Source of the DNA: Adineta steineri
Lineage: Eukaryota; Rotifera; Eurotatoria; Adinetida; Adinetidae
Length of the DNA: 64,000 nt
Direction: 5' to 3'
NCBI GenBank assembly: GCA_905250115.1
Contig: CAJNOI010000132.1
Location: 170,170-234,169 of the forward strand
The notes under the pieces are model-generated. The model saw only the letters and a program-made list of their open reading frames with translations, was not told the DNA's origin and did not search any database. Numbering within the stretch: the stretch's first letter is position 1; every line of letters begins with the position of its first letter. The position numbers and the translations under genes were made by a program. Positions 1 to 11,196 of the stretch are shown here, one piece after another.

Positions 1-2283
1 ACTAAACAATCGTTCATCGGTTGTTTGTGAGAGTCAATTTCCTAACCATATTATTTTATACTATTGATAGACTTACCCAGATCCAATAATCAGATAGAAA
101 GATCTTGTAGGAATCGTATGTCCAATCATATCTGATCTGATGGAATCAGACAAGGATCGGGCAAAAAATCGTAGTCTCTGATTTCTTGCACTAAATCGTA
201 CTTAAAAAAATCTTTGTAACATTCTGTTATGCGGTAGAATATCACCAAAATATTCTATTAAAACTAAAATATTCGTAAAATCTAACTTAAAAATTGTAAT
301 GAAAAATACAGGCGCGTTAGATTTTCCAAAAAAATATCGTATGAATTGATACAAGATTTCAGAGACTACGATTTTTTGTCAGATTCTCGAAATATTTCGT
401 TCATATTACAAGATCTTATAAGACTTTGCAACATCTGATGTCAGATTTTTTGACCTGGGTAGAACAGTTCTGTTCCACGTTAAGTATGTGTAATTTTAGT
501 TACTAAGTCCAATGAAACTATTGTACGCTTCAATCGGCTGAATAAAATAGGCTTTTTAGGATATCCAGCTTATATAAAGACAATTGATAATTGTATCCCA
601 TTTTTATGAAAGAAACTGAACGTTCATATGTATCTAATATGAAATCGTCTCATACTTATAGTAGGGAAACACTGTTATCAGAAATTAAAAGCCTTTTTTT
701 CACATAAGTTTTGGTCATATCTTAGGAGAAAAGAATCGTGGAGATGAATGTTTTTATATTCTTCTCATTCTCACTGAAACTTCTTTTATGATGAAAAGAT
801 GAAATTAAAACTTCATCGACCCAGTTGGAGTATTTTCCTTGTGAATATTGAGCACCTTTACACAGAGATGATTATCAACAGAATATTTTTAGAAGTACTT
901 TAATGTTAATATGTCACACAATCTTAGTCAGACACTCTGCTAATGATGATTGTTGTCCATAGTTACATTGGCATGTACTTCTATAATTTCAAAAATTCTC
1001 TCAACACTAATGAATTAAACATCCAGAAATATTTGTAACACAATGATGACAGAATACCTTTGTTAAATAATAATATACTTTGAACTCAGTATGTGGAGTA
1101 AGATTTTTATTAAAGTGTTAAAAATGCAATCTGCTTATCTGTATGAAATCGAGAGCTTATTTTCAGAAAATAGAAAATATTTTTTAGAATTAAAAATGAA
1201 TTATAAATTGAAAATATTTTATGAATTTATGTTTTGATTTATTTATTAATTTTAAAAGAGATTTTGTTTTTATTCATTCCAATAATATTAGATTTCTTTC
1301 ATTTACATTAAATATTTATTTATGTCTTTTCAATATCAATATTCAATAAATTAATCGTAAGTTTTTCAGATGAAATTAGACAAGTGTTAAAATAATTTTA
1401 TATCATTATGAATAATGTTTACAATTCTTCTCTTATCCATTTTATTCTTTTTCATTGACATTGATTTTGATATGAATGAACTTAATTCTTTATACTTTAA
1501 GATCTATTAAAAAATCATCAGAACTTTATGTTTTGGTTTTATTCTGACAAAAAAAGATCTTCAGCTTCGTTCTCGTTTATCTATAGAATTCATCAATCTT
1601 CTTTATTTATAAATCAAAGTTATTTCGTTTTTGTTAAAATAAGAAAAAATCTATTCAATTCAAAAATTTATGTTTCTTTCATTTTTCATTCTTAACAATC
1701 TTTGTTAAACAAAAAACCAAAATTGTTACAATGTTCTTATACAGTTTTTACTAAAATGTTTATAGAATTTAGTTTTGTTGATCAGGATTTTATAGAAGAA
1801 AATATTTCTTTGTCAAATAAATATTTAAATTAGAAAATGTAAAAGAACAAAATATTCTCTTTCCAATATCTTCATTATGTTTATCTCATTATAATCAGAT
1901 TTACAATAAAGAATATCATTCATACTAAATTGTTATATTAACATAGATTTATATCATTAAACAGTTTAATATTTCATTTCATTTTCACTTTTGATGGTTT
2001 TAAATAAAAATATTCTGATTTTCACAAAAAACAATTAATTGTCATTTTTTATTTTTCAAATCTTTTTCAAAGATAAGCAAAGCCATTTAGATCAAATTAA
2101 TTAAATTTTATTTTACAAATATAAAAATAATTTTATCAAATAAATTTTAAAATGAATTCAAATTACAATTACAATTAAACTAATTTAAATAATTTTTAGT
2201 TTATTACATTTTAAATTAACACTTTTTATTCACATTTATTCAACAATTTCATTCATATATAAATAAAATCTTTTTTCTTTTAG
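1..2283. other. AT-rich intergenic/intronic stretch upstream of NHL exon
   Basis: Apart from the foldback element at 74-461, I see no coding signal here. The sequence is very AT-rich with many short homopolymers. The NHL exon that follows begins at a clear acceptor (TTCTTTTAG, ending 2283), so at least one upstream exon must exist. I could not identify it in this stretch, and it may lie before the window. Confidence 0.5.
74..461. mobile_element. Foldback MITE with TA target duplication
   Basis: This is a palindromic, non-coding element of about 390 bp. The left end reads TA-CCCAGATC (74-82) and the right end GACCTGGG-TA (452-461), so the termini are inverted repeats flanked by TA. Pairing extends deep inside: the segment around 158-180 (CAAAAAATCGTAGTCTCTGA) is repeated in reverse complement at about 361-382. 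The TA duplication and the lack of an ORF suggest a Tc1/mariner-type non-autonomous element. The family assignment is inference from the TA flank. Confidence 0.7.
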
Positions 2284-3215
2284 AACAACCAATTCTTTTC
2301 AATCATATTAATATCAAAACCAAATGGAAACGACATGGAATTACTATTGCTGGAGGTAATGGATGGAGCAATCAATTGAATCAAGTCTTTTGTCCTCAAA
2401 GTATCTATGTTGATCATGATCATCAAACTAATTATATTGCTGATTATCGTAATCACCGTATTGTTGAATGGAAATATGGAGCAAAAAATGCTCAAGTTGT
2501 TGCAGGTGGACGTAAATGTGGAGATCGAAGTGATCAGTTGCTTTATCCAATAGACGTGATTGTTGATAAAAAGAATGATTCTCTCGTCATTTGTGATGGT
2601 GGAAACAGAAGAGTGGTACGATGGTCTCGTCAAAATGGTAAAAATGGAGAAACAATCATTCCTGACATTAACTGCCGAAGTTTAAGAATGGATAAGAATG
2701 AAAATCTTTATGTCTCTGATTGCAAGAAGAATGAAGTGAAACGATGGAAACAAGGAGAGACAGAAGGAACAATAGTAGCTGGTGGAAATGGACAAGGAAA
2801 TCGCCTTAATCAACTCGATTATCCTACTTATATCTTCATTGATGAAGATCATTCAATTTATGTATCGGATCATGGGAATCATCGTGTGATGAAATGGGCG
2901 AAAGGTGCAAAAGAAGGTATTGTTGTTGCTGGTGGAAAAGGTCACGGAAATAGTTTGACACAATTGTCTAATCCTGAAGGAGTGATTGTCGATCATTTGG
3001 GTAATGTTTATGTGGCTGATACTTTCAATCATCGAATAATGCGTTGGTGTGGAGGATCGAAGGAAGGTAGTATTGTTGTTGGTGGAAATGGATGTGGAGA
3101 TGAACTAAATCAGTTCAATCGTCCCACAGGTTTATCATTTGATGTTCAAGGTAATCTTTATGTAGTTGATTGTTTCAATAATCGAATACAAAAATTTGAT
3201 ATTGATTTGAATTGA
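2284..3215 (+). CDS. NHL-repeat protein, 3' terminal exon (5' part not found)
   Basis: A long terminal exon, about 310 codons, ends in TGA at 3213-3215. It encodes tandem NHL repeats of about 50-55 residues, each carrying a YVSDxxNHRVMKW-like core followed by VVAGGxGxGN and NQLxxPxG. At least five blades are visible (near codons 20, 70, 165, 215 and 265), which fits a six-blade beta-propeller. Proteins of this exact style form a very large family in bdelloid rotifers and are usually extracellular or membrane-anchored; the ligand is unknown. The reading frame is open through the acceptor at 2282-2283, and the first in-frame ATG is well inside the propeller, so this is an internal-to-terminal exon rather than a complete gene. 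The signal/anchor exon was not found upstream. Confidence 0.85.
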
Positions 3216-4054
3216 ATCTATTGAGGTTGATGATGAAATGAATAATTAATTTTTTTGTGAAGATATTTTTGTTTATTTTGATTGAAAAATTAAATAAAGA
3301 TAAAAATTCAAAATGAATTTTTGTTAAAAATTAAATTAAGTTTGATTTATTGATAAATATTTGTTTCGATGTAATTTGTTAAAATAAATAAAATAAAAGT
3401 TTGATTTATCTGTTAATTTTATTGTGATTGAGTTGATATTGTATTTTAATAATTAAAATAAAATTTTCTGATTCTATTGGAGATGAAATAATCTAAGAGC
3501 ATAGGAAAGTAAGATATAAGATTATCGTAGTATTTTAAAGTTGTGTGTGTATGAATAAATAAAATGAATGATAAGACGAAATGAAATAGATCGAATTAAT
3601 ATTTTGTGTACATAGAATTGTTTTTCAAATAAATGAATTTCTTGAATCTGATGAGATGATATGATGAATTTATAATTTATAATTAAATAAAAAGATTGAA
3701 AATATTTGACTGATGAACTGATCGATTTTATGATATTATTGCTTGTATCATTGAAATAATAATGAAAGAGGAAGAGACAATAGTGACGATGTTTTATAAA
3801 TAAAATATAAATGATGATTAGATGATTTGTTCATAGAATTGGTTTTGATAAATTCTGAATAAATAAATGAGACAATTTATTTTTCTCAATCGATTCCAAA
3901 GAAAGGAGAATTGTAAAATATGTGAATAATTATTATATTATTCTAGAGATTTGTATGGAAAAAGTTGAGGTTAAAATGATTAAAAGTAGAATGATGTACA
4001 ATAAGATTATTTTCATCACAGCAAAATGGCAAACAGGTTTGATTTCATGATAAA
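3216..4054. other. AT-rich intergenic region
   Basis: This follows the NHL stop codon. It contains AATAAA-like polyadenylation signals at several points (for example near 3292 and 3384) but no open frame of note and no repeat that I can delimit. Confidence 0.5.
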
Positions 4055-4499
4055 TTGAGGATGTGAATGTAGGTGTGCGTGTCATTATACCACAATGCTT
4101 CACCCACACCCACTAGAGCCCTGCGGTTCCTAAAATCTGTTTTGGGAACCGGGGATTTTATAATAATATATAAAATATTGAAACATAGATTTTTTTCAGA
4201 AATTTCTCCATTTCATTCTTAAGATCGTTGACGTTTATTATTTCATTAAAAGAGCAATATGTTCCAAAAGAAAAAAAAATTATGTTGCATCTGAATAGTA
4301 TATTAGCTACCATTAAAAATCTTTTTTCGGTTCCACCGGTTCCGGTTCTATCATGTTTTACTTCACGGTTCCGGTTCCGGTTCCGGTTTCGGATAGCAGA
4401 AACTGAAAAACTCCGGTTCCCCTTCAGTTTTCGGTTCTATTCTTTTCGGAACCGCAGGGCTCTAACACCTTCACCCCACAGCCACACCCACACCCTCAA
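4055..4499. repeat. TGTGGG hairpin element split by a MITE
   Basis: The left arm starts TTGAGGATGTG at 4055 and continues as degenerate TGTGGG-like sequence to a CACCCACACCCAC stretch at 4111. After the MITE at 4116-4462 the right part resumes and ends CCACACCCACACCCTCAA at 4499. Removing the MITE and one TA restores a hairpin of about 95 bp with CTTGAGG-type ends, like the other copies in this window. Confidence 0.7.
4116..4462. mobile_element. MITE with perfect 15-bp TIRs nested in the TGTGGG hairpin
   Basis: The terminal inverted repeats GAGCCCTGCGGTTCC (4116-4130) and GGAACCGCAGGGCTC (4448-4462) match perfectly, and both ends are flanked by TA (4114-4115 and 4463-4464). The interior holds arrays of GGTTCCGGTTCCGG, so the element is more GC-rich than its surroundings. 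The 113-codon open frame across it (from 4228) is low-complexity and I regard it as spurious. Identical TIRs and clean insertion in another repeat imply relatively recent transposition, mobilised in trans by a TA-targeting transposase (inference). Confidence 0.85.
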
Positions 4500-5216
4500 T
4501 ACATTTTCTTCGCACTTACCGGAAAAACAACTGAAAACCTTGCCTTTCTTTGTGGCTCCCGACTCTTAGCACATTCTCGCATCCTACTCAATGATAAACG
4601 CAGGTCAAAACATATTTGATTCGTCGGCAACAGTGGCTTGTCGAACTACCCTTTACAGAATAAGTGAAGTATTAGTAACCTTATACGCAAGAAAGCCAAC
4701 AGTTTATAACCGCCAGACTATGTACTACAAGCACGGGAACATTTGAATACCCATACAGACGCATTATCCAAAAACTCGGTTTCTGACAGTCCACGTCACT
4801 TTTCTCAATTCATACTCCACCCTCCTTCAGTAGTCTGAGTGTATGAGGGGCATATTTGACTTTCCCGTATCGAAATATCACGAGAAATGTCTTTTCTAGA
4901 AAATTAATTTCGATGTTTTTTTTACCTTTGACCCCTCTTCACTACCCCCCCTCCACTTTGGTCACCCAAAAGACCTGAGATTCGAAGTTCCAGCATCGAA
5001 TTACCTCTAGAAATGTCTTTCCCGAAAAATCAGTTTTCGATGTTTTTTTGACCCTGCGGACACACAAGCAATCAAAGAGACAATTTATGTTTGCAAGACT
5101 CTTCTCTACGAGAAAGAAAATAATAAAATCCGTCAATTAATCTACTGATTTTATATTCAATAAATATACAACTCAAACACATCTCATATCATTGCGTAGT
5201 GATATCTCAAAACGAA
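4500..5216. other. Intergenic region without recognised gene
   Basis: Somewhat less AT-rich than the surroundings. It contains two similar segments, near 4866-4930 and 4985-5055, each with a TACGAGAAATGTCTTT-like core and TTTCGATGTTTTTTT, suggesting a degenerate tandem duplication of about 120 bp. No convincing coding frame. Confidence 0.4.
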
Positions 5217-5271
5217 AGGGTGTGGGTGTGGATTAAGAGAACATAGATATCCACACCCACCCCACACCCTT
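5217..5271. repeat. TGTGGG hairpin element
   Basis: AGGGTGTGGGTGTGGAT (5217-5233) pairs with ATCCACACCCACCCCACACCCT (5249-5270) around a loop of about 16 bases. It lies about 40 bp upstream of the decayed NTAN1/CheD-like gene. It belongs to the dispersed family described in the findings. Confidence 0.75.
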
Positions 5272-5313
5272 AAGTTAAGTTTTCTTCTTTTTTGTTAAAG
5301 ATAATACAATAAA

Positions 5314-6180
5314 ATGTCTTCACCTATACGAAATATTGCCGTTGGAGAAGCATCAATCAATAGTAGATTATTTACTACAGGGATTTATACATGTGTTTCA
5401 ATTATCATTTTGTTAAGTGCCACTAAAGTCTTTCTTTATCACATGGACTCATCAAATTTCGATCTTGAAAAAAGTAATCTTGCAAAAGAAGTCCACCCTG
5501 AACAAAAACAACGACACCGTAAATGGTCTTAAACGGTAGAAAATCGGTAAAATACGGTTTCAAAACGTCGCCATAATCCGTCGATTCAGAAATGTATAGA
5601 AATACGACTAAAAATAAGGCAGTAAAACGCCGTTTTATAGTCGTTTCAGGCCTTCTAAGACGCCGTTCCTGACAGCCGGAATGATTAACATAGGCAAAAG
5701 TTTATTCGAAAAATAATTAATAAATTAAACAAATATAATAAAAATCATCTATCAAATAAAAAATATTTGTAATCGGTGGATCTGATAATGAACTTTATAT
5801 TGGATTTAATAATGTATTAAATAATATGAAAGATAATCATTCCGTAATCACACCAATGATTGATTGATTAAATGTTGATGATTTAAAGAATTTTCTTAAA
5901 GTTATCGAATATTCAAATCTTTCAATGAATTTTTGTGAAGATGATGAGTTAGATGAAGGGTGTGGGTGTGGATGGGTGTGTGCGTAGGTGTGAGTGTGGG
6001 TATCTCTAATAAAACAGAACAATACCCACACCCACACCCTCAATTATAATGTATACTTTGTTGATTATAAACTGATTGTATTTAATATCAAAAATTTTAA
6101 AATATCTTTTATGAATAATAAAAAAAAATTCAATATAATATATAAAATATCGAAAAATACAATTCTATATAATTATAAAT
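5314..6180 (+). pseudogene. Decayed NTAN1/CheD-like deamidase gene
   Basis: The first part (5314-5500) begins with ATG and encodes about 60 residues with the pattern TCV...16 residues...YHMD, which resembles the Cys and His of the CheD / N-terminal Asn amidohydrolase (NTAN1) fold. An insert of about 250 bp with different base composition (about 5500-5760, several AAACGCCG-like words) breaks the frame. Coding-like sequence resumes at about 5767 (FVIGGSDNELYIGF), hits a TGA at about 5866, stays open for 31 more codons, is broken again by the hairpin at 5956-6043, and continues as NYNVYFVDYK after it. NTAN1 has a comparable VGGxSDxxQ segment after its Cys/His part. The family call is tentative; decay by insertions and a stop is seen directly. 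Confidence 0.45.
5956..6043. repeat. TGTGGG hairpin element inside pseudogene
   Basis: GAAGGGTGTGGGTGTGG at 5956-5972 is followed by degenerate TGTGGG units and ends CCCACACCCACACCCTCAA at 6043. Coding-like sequence of the decayed NTAN1/CheD-like gene flanks it on both sides, so this copy appears to have inserted into, or to be retained in, a dead gene. Confidence 0.7.
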
Positions 6181-6325
6181 AAACTTCACTAGAGAAAGTT
6201 TTAAATAAGACATAAGTAATTATACAGTGTCTGCTATTTCCTTTGTATTATTTTTTTGTATAACTTTGTTTGTTTTTATAAATTTACTGTATTAATTCAA
6301 AACTTTAATAGTTTTCAATACTCAC

Positions 6326-6629
6326 GTTCAACGTTTGAAAAATAAATGTTTGAATTATTTTTAAATAAAATACTAATACCATTTCGTTGAATACAATATA
6401 TTTGTCTAGCAAGATATTCTTCGTAAACATATTCTTTGATTTGATCAAATTGATATTTTGTTGATAAAGCAATGTAAATTAAAAATTTACACACGTCGGG
6501 TACAACTTTTTTATTTCGATTAAATAAATCTGTGATAGAATTTTCAATCGTATTATTTATTTTAAAACCTAATTGAAGATAAAATTGGCTAAATAATCAA
6601 AAGGGAGATTGTACGGCTATGCTTTGCAT
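6326..6629 (-). pseudogene. Degenerate coding fragment, unknown family
   Basis: On the minus strand an exon-like frame runs from an ATG at 6629-6627 to a strong donor (GTGAGTAT at 6325 downward), with one in-frame TGA at 6599-6597. About 90 residues after the stop read as ordinary protein (for example QFYLQLGFKINNTIENS and KYQFDQIKEYVYEEYLAR). I do not recognise the family. The single stop and the absence of a clear continuation argue for a decayed gene or an isolated exon fragment. Confidence 0.4.
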
Positions 6630-6872
6630 TTCAATTCTGAATCAAAAATTAAAATATACAACAAAATGTAGTATGAAAACCTTTACAATCAAAAAAATAA
6701 CGTGCATTTTAATTGAATACTTCTTGTTTTGAAAAAAAAGGCAATACTCTGTGCGATTAGTTTTCGTTGCACGCTGCATCTTGTAGTATATTCTATTGTT
6801 TTAATACAACGCTATTATATCATAAAAAAAAGAAAACTTTCTTGAATGTTTGTAGTTATGTGAGATGAGTTT

Positions 6873-9320
6873 TTATTCATATTGTTTTTGATAATGAGCC
6901 ATTTGACGTCGTTGATATACACTTCCATAAATTTGTGCACTGGTACTTGTTGAACTTGAATACGTACCACGTTCAGTTGCATGTTGTCTGTAGATATTGT
7001 GATATGTTGAACGATAACCATGTTCAGTTGGATATCGATATTCAAGATCTCTGATTAATTGTTGACAAAATAGATCTTGAGCCGATACACTAGCCTTTAT
7101 TTTTTCAACTTGAGCTCTAAGTATAGCCATTGATCGACTATAATTTTGTTCATCCATAGCTTGTTTTAATATAAGAGCTGTTTCTATTCGATTTCGTTGA
7201 AGATCAATTGTATAACTAACTTGAAGATGATCGGAAGGCAGAGTTGAATTTCGAATAAGATGGAAAGGAACAGATGTTGTAGTAAATCTTTGACGACTAT
7301 TTGGATCAGTATATACGACTGAGACATGTCCTATAATCAGATATCAACGAATGATTTTTTTCTCCTAGATTGGCATAATCAACTTACCGATGGTATGATT
7401 TTGAGCATAGTGCTGCTGTTCTCGATATTGATTGTGTGACGAAGATCTATCTTTCATTTTAGGTACATATAACTGAAAAATAAGATTTCGTTTTTCGTCA
7501 GCATTGAGATCGTTTAACTTGAAGATGATCTTTGAGGAGGGCAGTCGTTCAGGTTCATATGCATATATAGAATGAGCATGTGTTACTTGATAATCGCCAT
7601 AGAATTCAATATGAACACGTATATGTTGTGCTATACATGTTAATAAACCAGCCAATGCCATAGCAAATGCTGGACCTACAGCTTCATGTTTATCCTATTC
7701 AAAAGATTTAAATGAGTTGGCGATACATCTATAGTCCAACATTTTTATATTCTCCGATAAAAGCTAGAAATGATGAAAAAATGTAATGAACTACTACTCA
7801 TTTGGTAGACGTCTCTAATCAAGTATTCTGGTTAAAATAAATTTTATGATTAATTTAAGGCTACAATAACTACTTGTCCTTCTTTAAGCATATGTCCTGC
7901 ATAATCATTCTCTTAACTTACAATGTGAGTGAAAGTACCGCCATTGCCTTGTTCAGCTAGTTGTACTAATAAAGATGTTGCATGATCTGATCCATAGCCG
8001 AAGGTATGACAAACTACATTTGTAGGTAATCGTCTCATAATATGAGAATAATCATGTATTTCATCATCTTGTCCATCGGTAAGTAAAAATAAAGCACTCA
8101 CTGGATTTCGTGTTTGACGTTGTCTAAACAGTTCAATACCCATTTCTAAACCACACCCGATATTCGTACTAAATCCATCTTGGATACCATCATTAATTGC
8201 TACATTTAATTTGTGTTTACTAAATATTGAGAAAATAATATGAATCTATGGGATATATATTACATAGAGATATACTTACTTTTCTTGAGTCATTGGTTTC
8301 AGTCCATGAGATCGATCATAAGCATGATTATCAAATGAGATAATAGCCAATCGATCAAAATCAGTCAATTGTTCAGTAATATATATTAATGTTTCTTTTA
8401 ATAAAATCATTTTAGCACCCGACATTGATGCGCTTTGATCAACAACACAAATAAGGTCAATTGGAACACGAGACAATGATGATGATGATTGACGAGTAAA
8501 AGGTGCTTGAAGAGTCACGAGTCCATAAATATTCGATTCTCTTTGAGATAGTTGTCCTTTGAATTCTAGTTTTGTAGAAACATTTATTGTAGAAGAATGA
8601 GACGAGTTTGACAATGCAGTAGTCTGTCGAGGAGTAGCCACAGACGTAGAAAGTGTAGAAACAGCTCTCCCATTATCTGCATTTTCTGTCGCATGAGGAA
8701 TCTAAATATATTAAAAATTATACCTTGTATGTATTCATTCGTAAAAGCAGTTAAAGAACTAGATAATAATGTGTGAACAAGCATTAATTCCTTCTTTAAA
8801 ACACATAATTTTTACTATAGTAAATTAGTTCTAAAAAGACGAAAAAAAACATTATTCTTATTTTGGTACATGTGGTTTTTTTCTTCATTTCTCTCTCTTT
8901 TTTCACTTATTAGTCATCATTGTAAACTTGCACAATTCATGACGATATGATTATTGATGCATGCAATTTGCTGTATTCCGATTACTAGGTACTAAAAATT
9001 TCACTTACATGTCGAGATCGAGTGTGATATTGGTAATTATTGTGTAATCTTATGCGACTTGGATTCATATATATTTGCCTTTGTTGTTGTTGATCACTGC
9101 GATTTGCTGATAATAATTGAGTAATCGATGCATCGATTGCTGCTCGACATAGAGGACATTGATTATTTTGTGCACGTATGCTGGATGCTAAGCATTGAAA
9201 ATGAAACTTATGATTACATGATAGAATGAGACGAGGTGTGCCTCCTATTAAAGCACTCAAACAAATTGAACAATTATCAATTGTTGCATTTATTGATTTC
9301 GAAGAATATGCATAAAGCAT
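6873..9320 (-). CDS. RING-H2 finger / von Willebrand factor A protein
   Basis: Five exons: 9320-9009, 8701-8280, 8219-7922, 7694-7388, 7330-6873; 598 codons with consistent phases. Residues 17-58 form a RING-H2 finger (C17, C20, C35, H37, H40, C43, C55, C58), expected to recruit an E2 and make this a ubiquitin ligase. From about 183 to 350 there is a VWA domain whose MIDAS loop DQSAS (192-196) keeps the DxSxS metal-binding pattern, followed by a conserved SALFLLTDGQDD strand-turn. The C-terminal part (about 380-598) is helical and Gln/Arg-rich without a known domain. RING-VWA order is well known from plant WAV3-like E3 ligases and occurs patchily in other eukaryotes. The introns are 307, 60, 227 and 57 bp. 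The start is the only ATG ahead of the RING cysteines. Confidence 0.85.
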
Positions 9321-11196
9321 TGCTTAGATCTGCTTGTGTTATGTAAATGATTACAAAAAAGAAATAAAAATGAATTAGTCAACTATTTTTTTTTGTCATT
9401 TGGTATCCTTTCAACCAGTTATTACACAATGATATGTATGACTCATCAAAAGGAAGTGAATAATTTTTCGCCCTAGTATTTTTGTTTTCATTTACTTAAT
9501 CATTTCACCCAAAAGGGTCATTTTAATATGAAAATTAGTGCATTTTTGACTCTCGTATATCTATCACACATGTTTTATTTTAAACTGAAGCATAATTTGA
9601 ATCAATAATTTAATTAATGGAAAATTACATACGAACTGATTCTAATGTTATTCTTTGAGTTTGATCGTTTCTCCATCTAACAATGATATTCTAGTTAATT
9701 TTCGTTTTATTCAAGTTGATTCATATAAACAAAGGTTGTTCTTTCAAAATACATTCATTTGAATTCATTTTTAAGAATACGAAACGAGAGTATCGTAACA
9801 ATACAAAGAAATAGAATTAAATGGCAAGTAATTGTTAATAATGTGTTAAGATATGTACATTGTATCTCTACAGTACTAAATCTTTATAAATATTCATCTC
9901 ACATTTTCGGAAGATATATAGGACAAATCTTTCTACCCTAACATTAAACAGACTGGTTCTTTTAAGAAGATGCAAAATACTGATGTGTTTTTGCTTCGAT
10001 TCATCATCAGTAAATAAACCAATTTATCACTAAAATCATGTAGATATGAATAGTCAAATCTTATTGAAATTTTTGTAGTGCTTTGTTCATATTGAGAGAC
10101 TCACATAGCTATTAAAAAAATTGATAACGATGAAATTTCATTCCTGTATGAATCTACAGTGTCGAATAGGGTCCCGTTGGTGTTCATCTTAGGGAGGTTT
10201 TACCGTATGCATTTTCTTTAATTATATTTTCTCATTCTCCCAATCAATATGTCATCGATTCATTTTTTTTTTAATGGAAAACCTGTCATAAACATTATTG
10301 TTCTGATTCGGTTTCGATCTTGTCTGAAATTTTTTTATATAGGGTTGATAGGTAACTATATTCTGATTTGAAAGAAAAATATTTCTTTTTTAAGTTTTAA
10401 AAGTGCCAATAAACAAATAATCTAATAATTATTTTTTTTTATTAGTAACAAAGATTATGAACAAATGGTAGAATATTCTTTCAAATTTTAATAACTTTTC
10501 TGATTCTCATAAACTATCAAATATTTATTCATGTTTTTTTTATATATGAATAAAAACTACTGAATATGATAGTGACATTAATTTTCAATACCCGTTGGCT
10601 ACTTTTTATTGCTTCTTCCATAATTAAAGAATGTTTTGAGGGTGAAGCGAGTCGTATCGACCGATGTTAATTGTATTTTAAACAGAATAAAATTAACTAG
10701 AAAATATGTTTTGCAAAGTTTAAAATCAAGCTTTAGACCTTAGAAATTAAGAATTGAATCATTCTGCATGTAATAGAAATTATTTTTGTTCAAAACGTTA
10801 AGTCGTTTCTAAAACTTGTCGATAATAGAAAATGATGTACGTGGAAGAACAATGAATTCTTCTTATTATGTAAGAGTTTTTATCGAGTGACACATTTGTT
10901 TGTAAACTGGAATAACTTCAATATTAACGCGTTTCATCGCCCACTAGTGTGTTAATATTGTTCTGCCATTTTTCTTCAGTTTCATTAAAAATACGACGTA
11001 TTTAGATTTCCGCTCTTATGGCAGATTATAGATTATTTTCTTAAGGATATTTTGATTATCTATAAGTTTACTGTCGTAATTCATTTTTTTTATCTATAAA
11101 AGTGTATAACATTTGTGTAGTTTTCTTTTTCAGAGTTAACTAGATTTCTACGCTTTAACTATCGATCAATCTTTTTTGAAAGACAATTTTTAAATA
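9321..11196. other. Intergenic region between divergent genes
   Basis: About 1.9 kb between the RING-VWA gene (-) and a GPCR gene (+), so both promoters should lie here. AT-rich with poly-T runs. A 60-codon open frame at 9759-9941 looks like chance. No repeat or RNA gene recognised. Confidence 0.5.

Noticed and set aside
4228..4569. 113-codon plus-strand open frame
   Set aside because: It lies across the MITE and the hairpin, translates to low-complexity Phe/Arg and His/Thr runs, and has no splice or family support.
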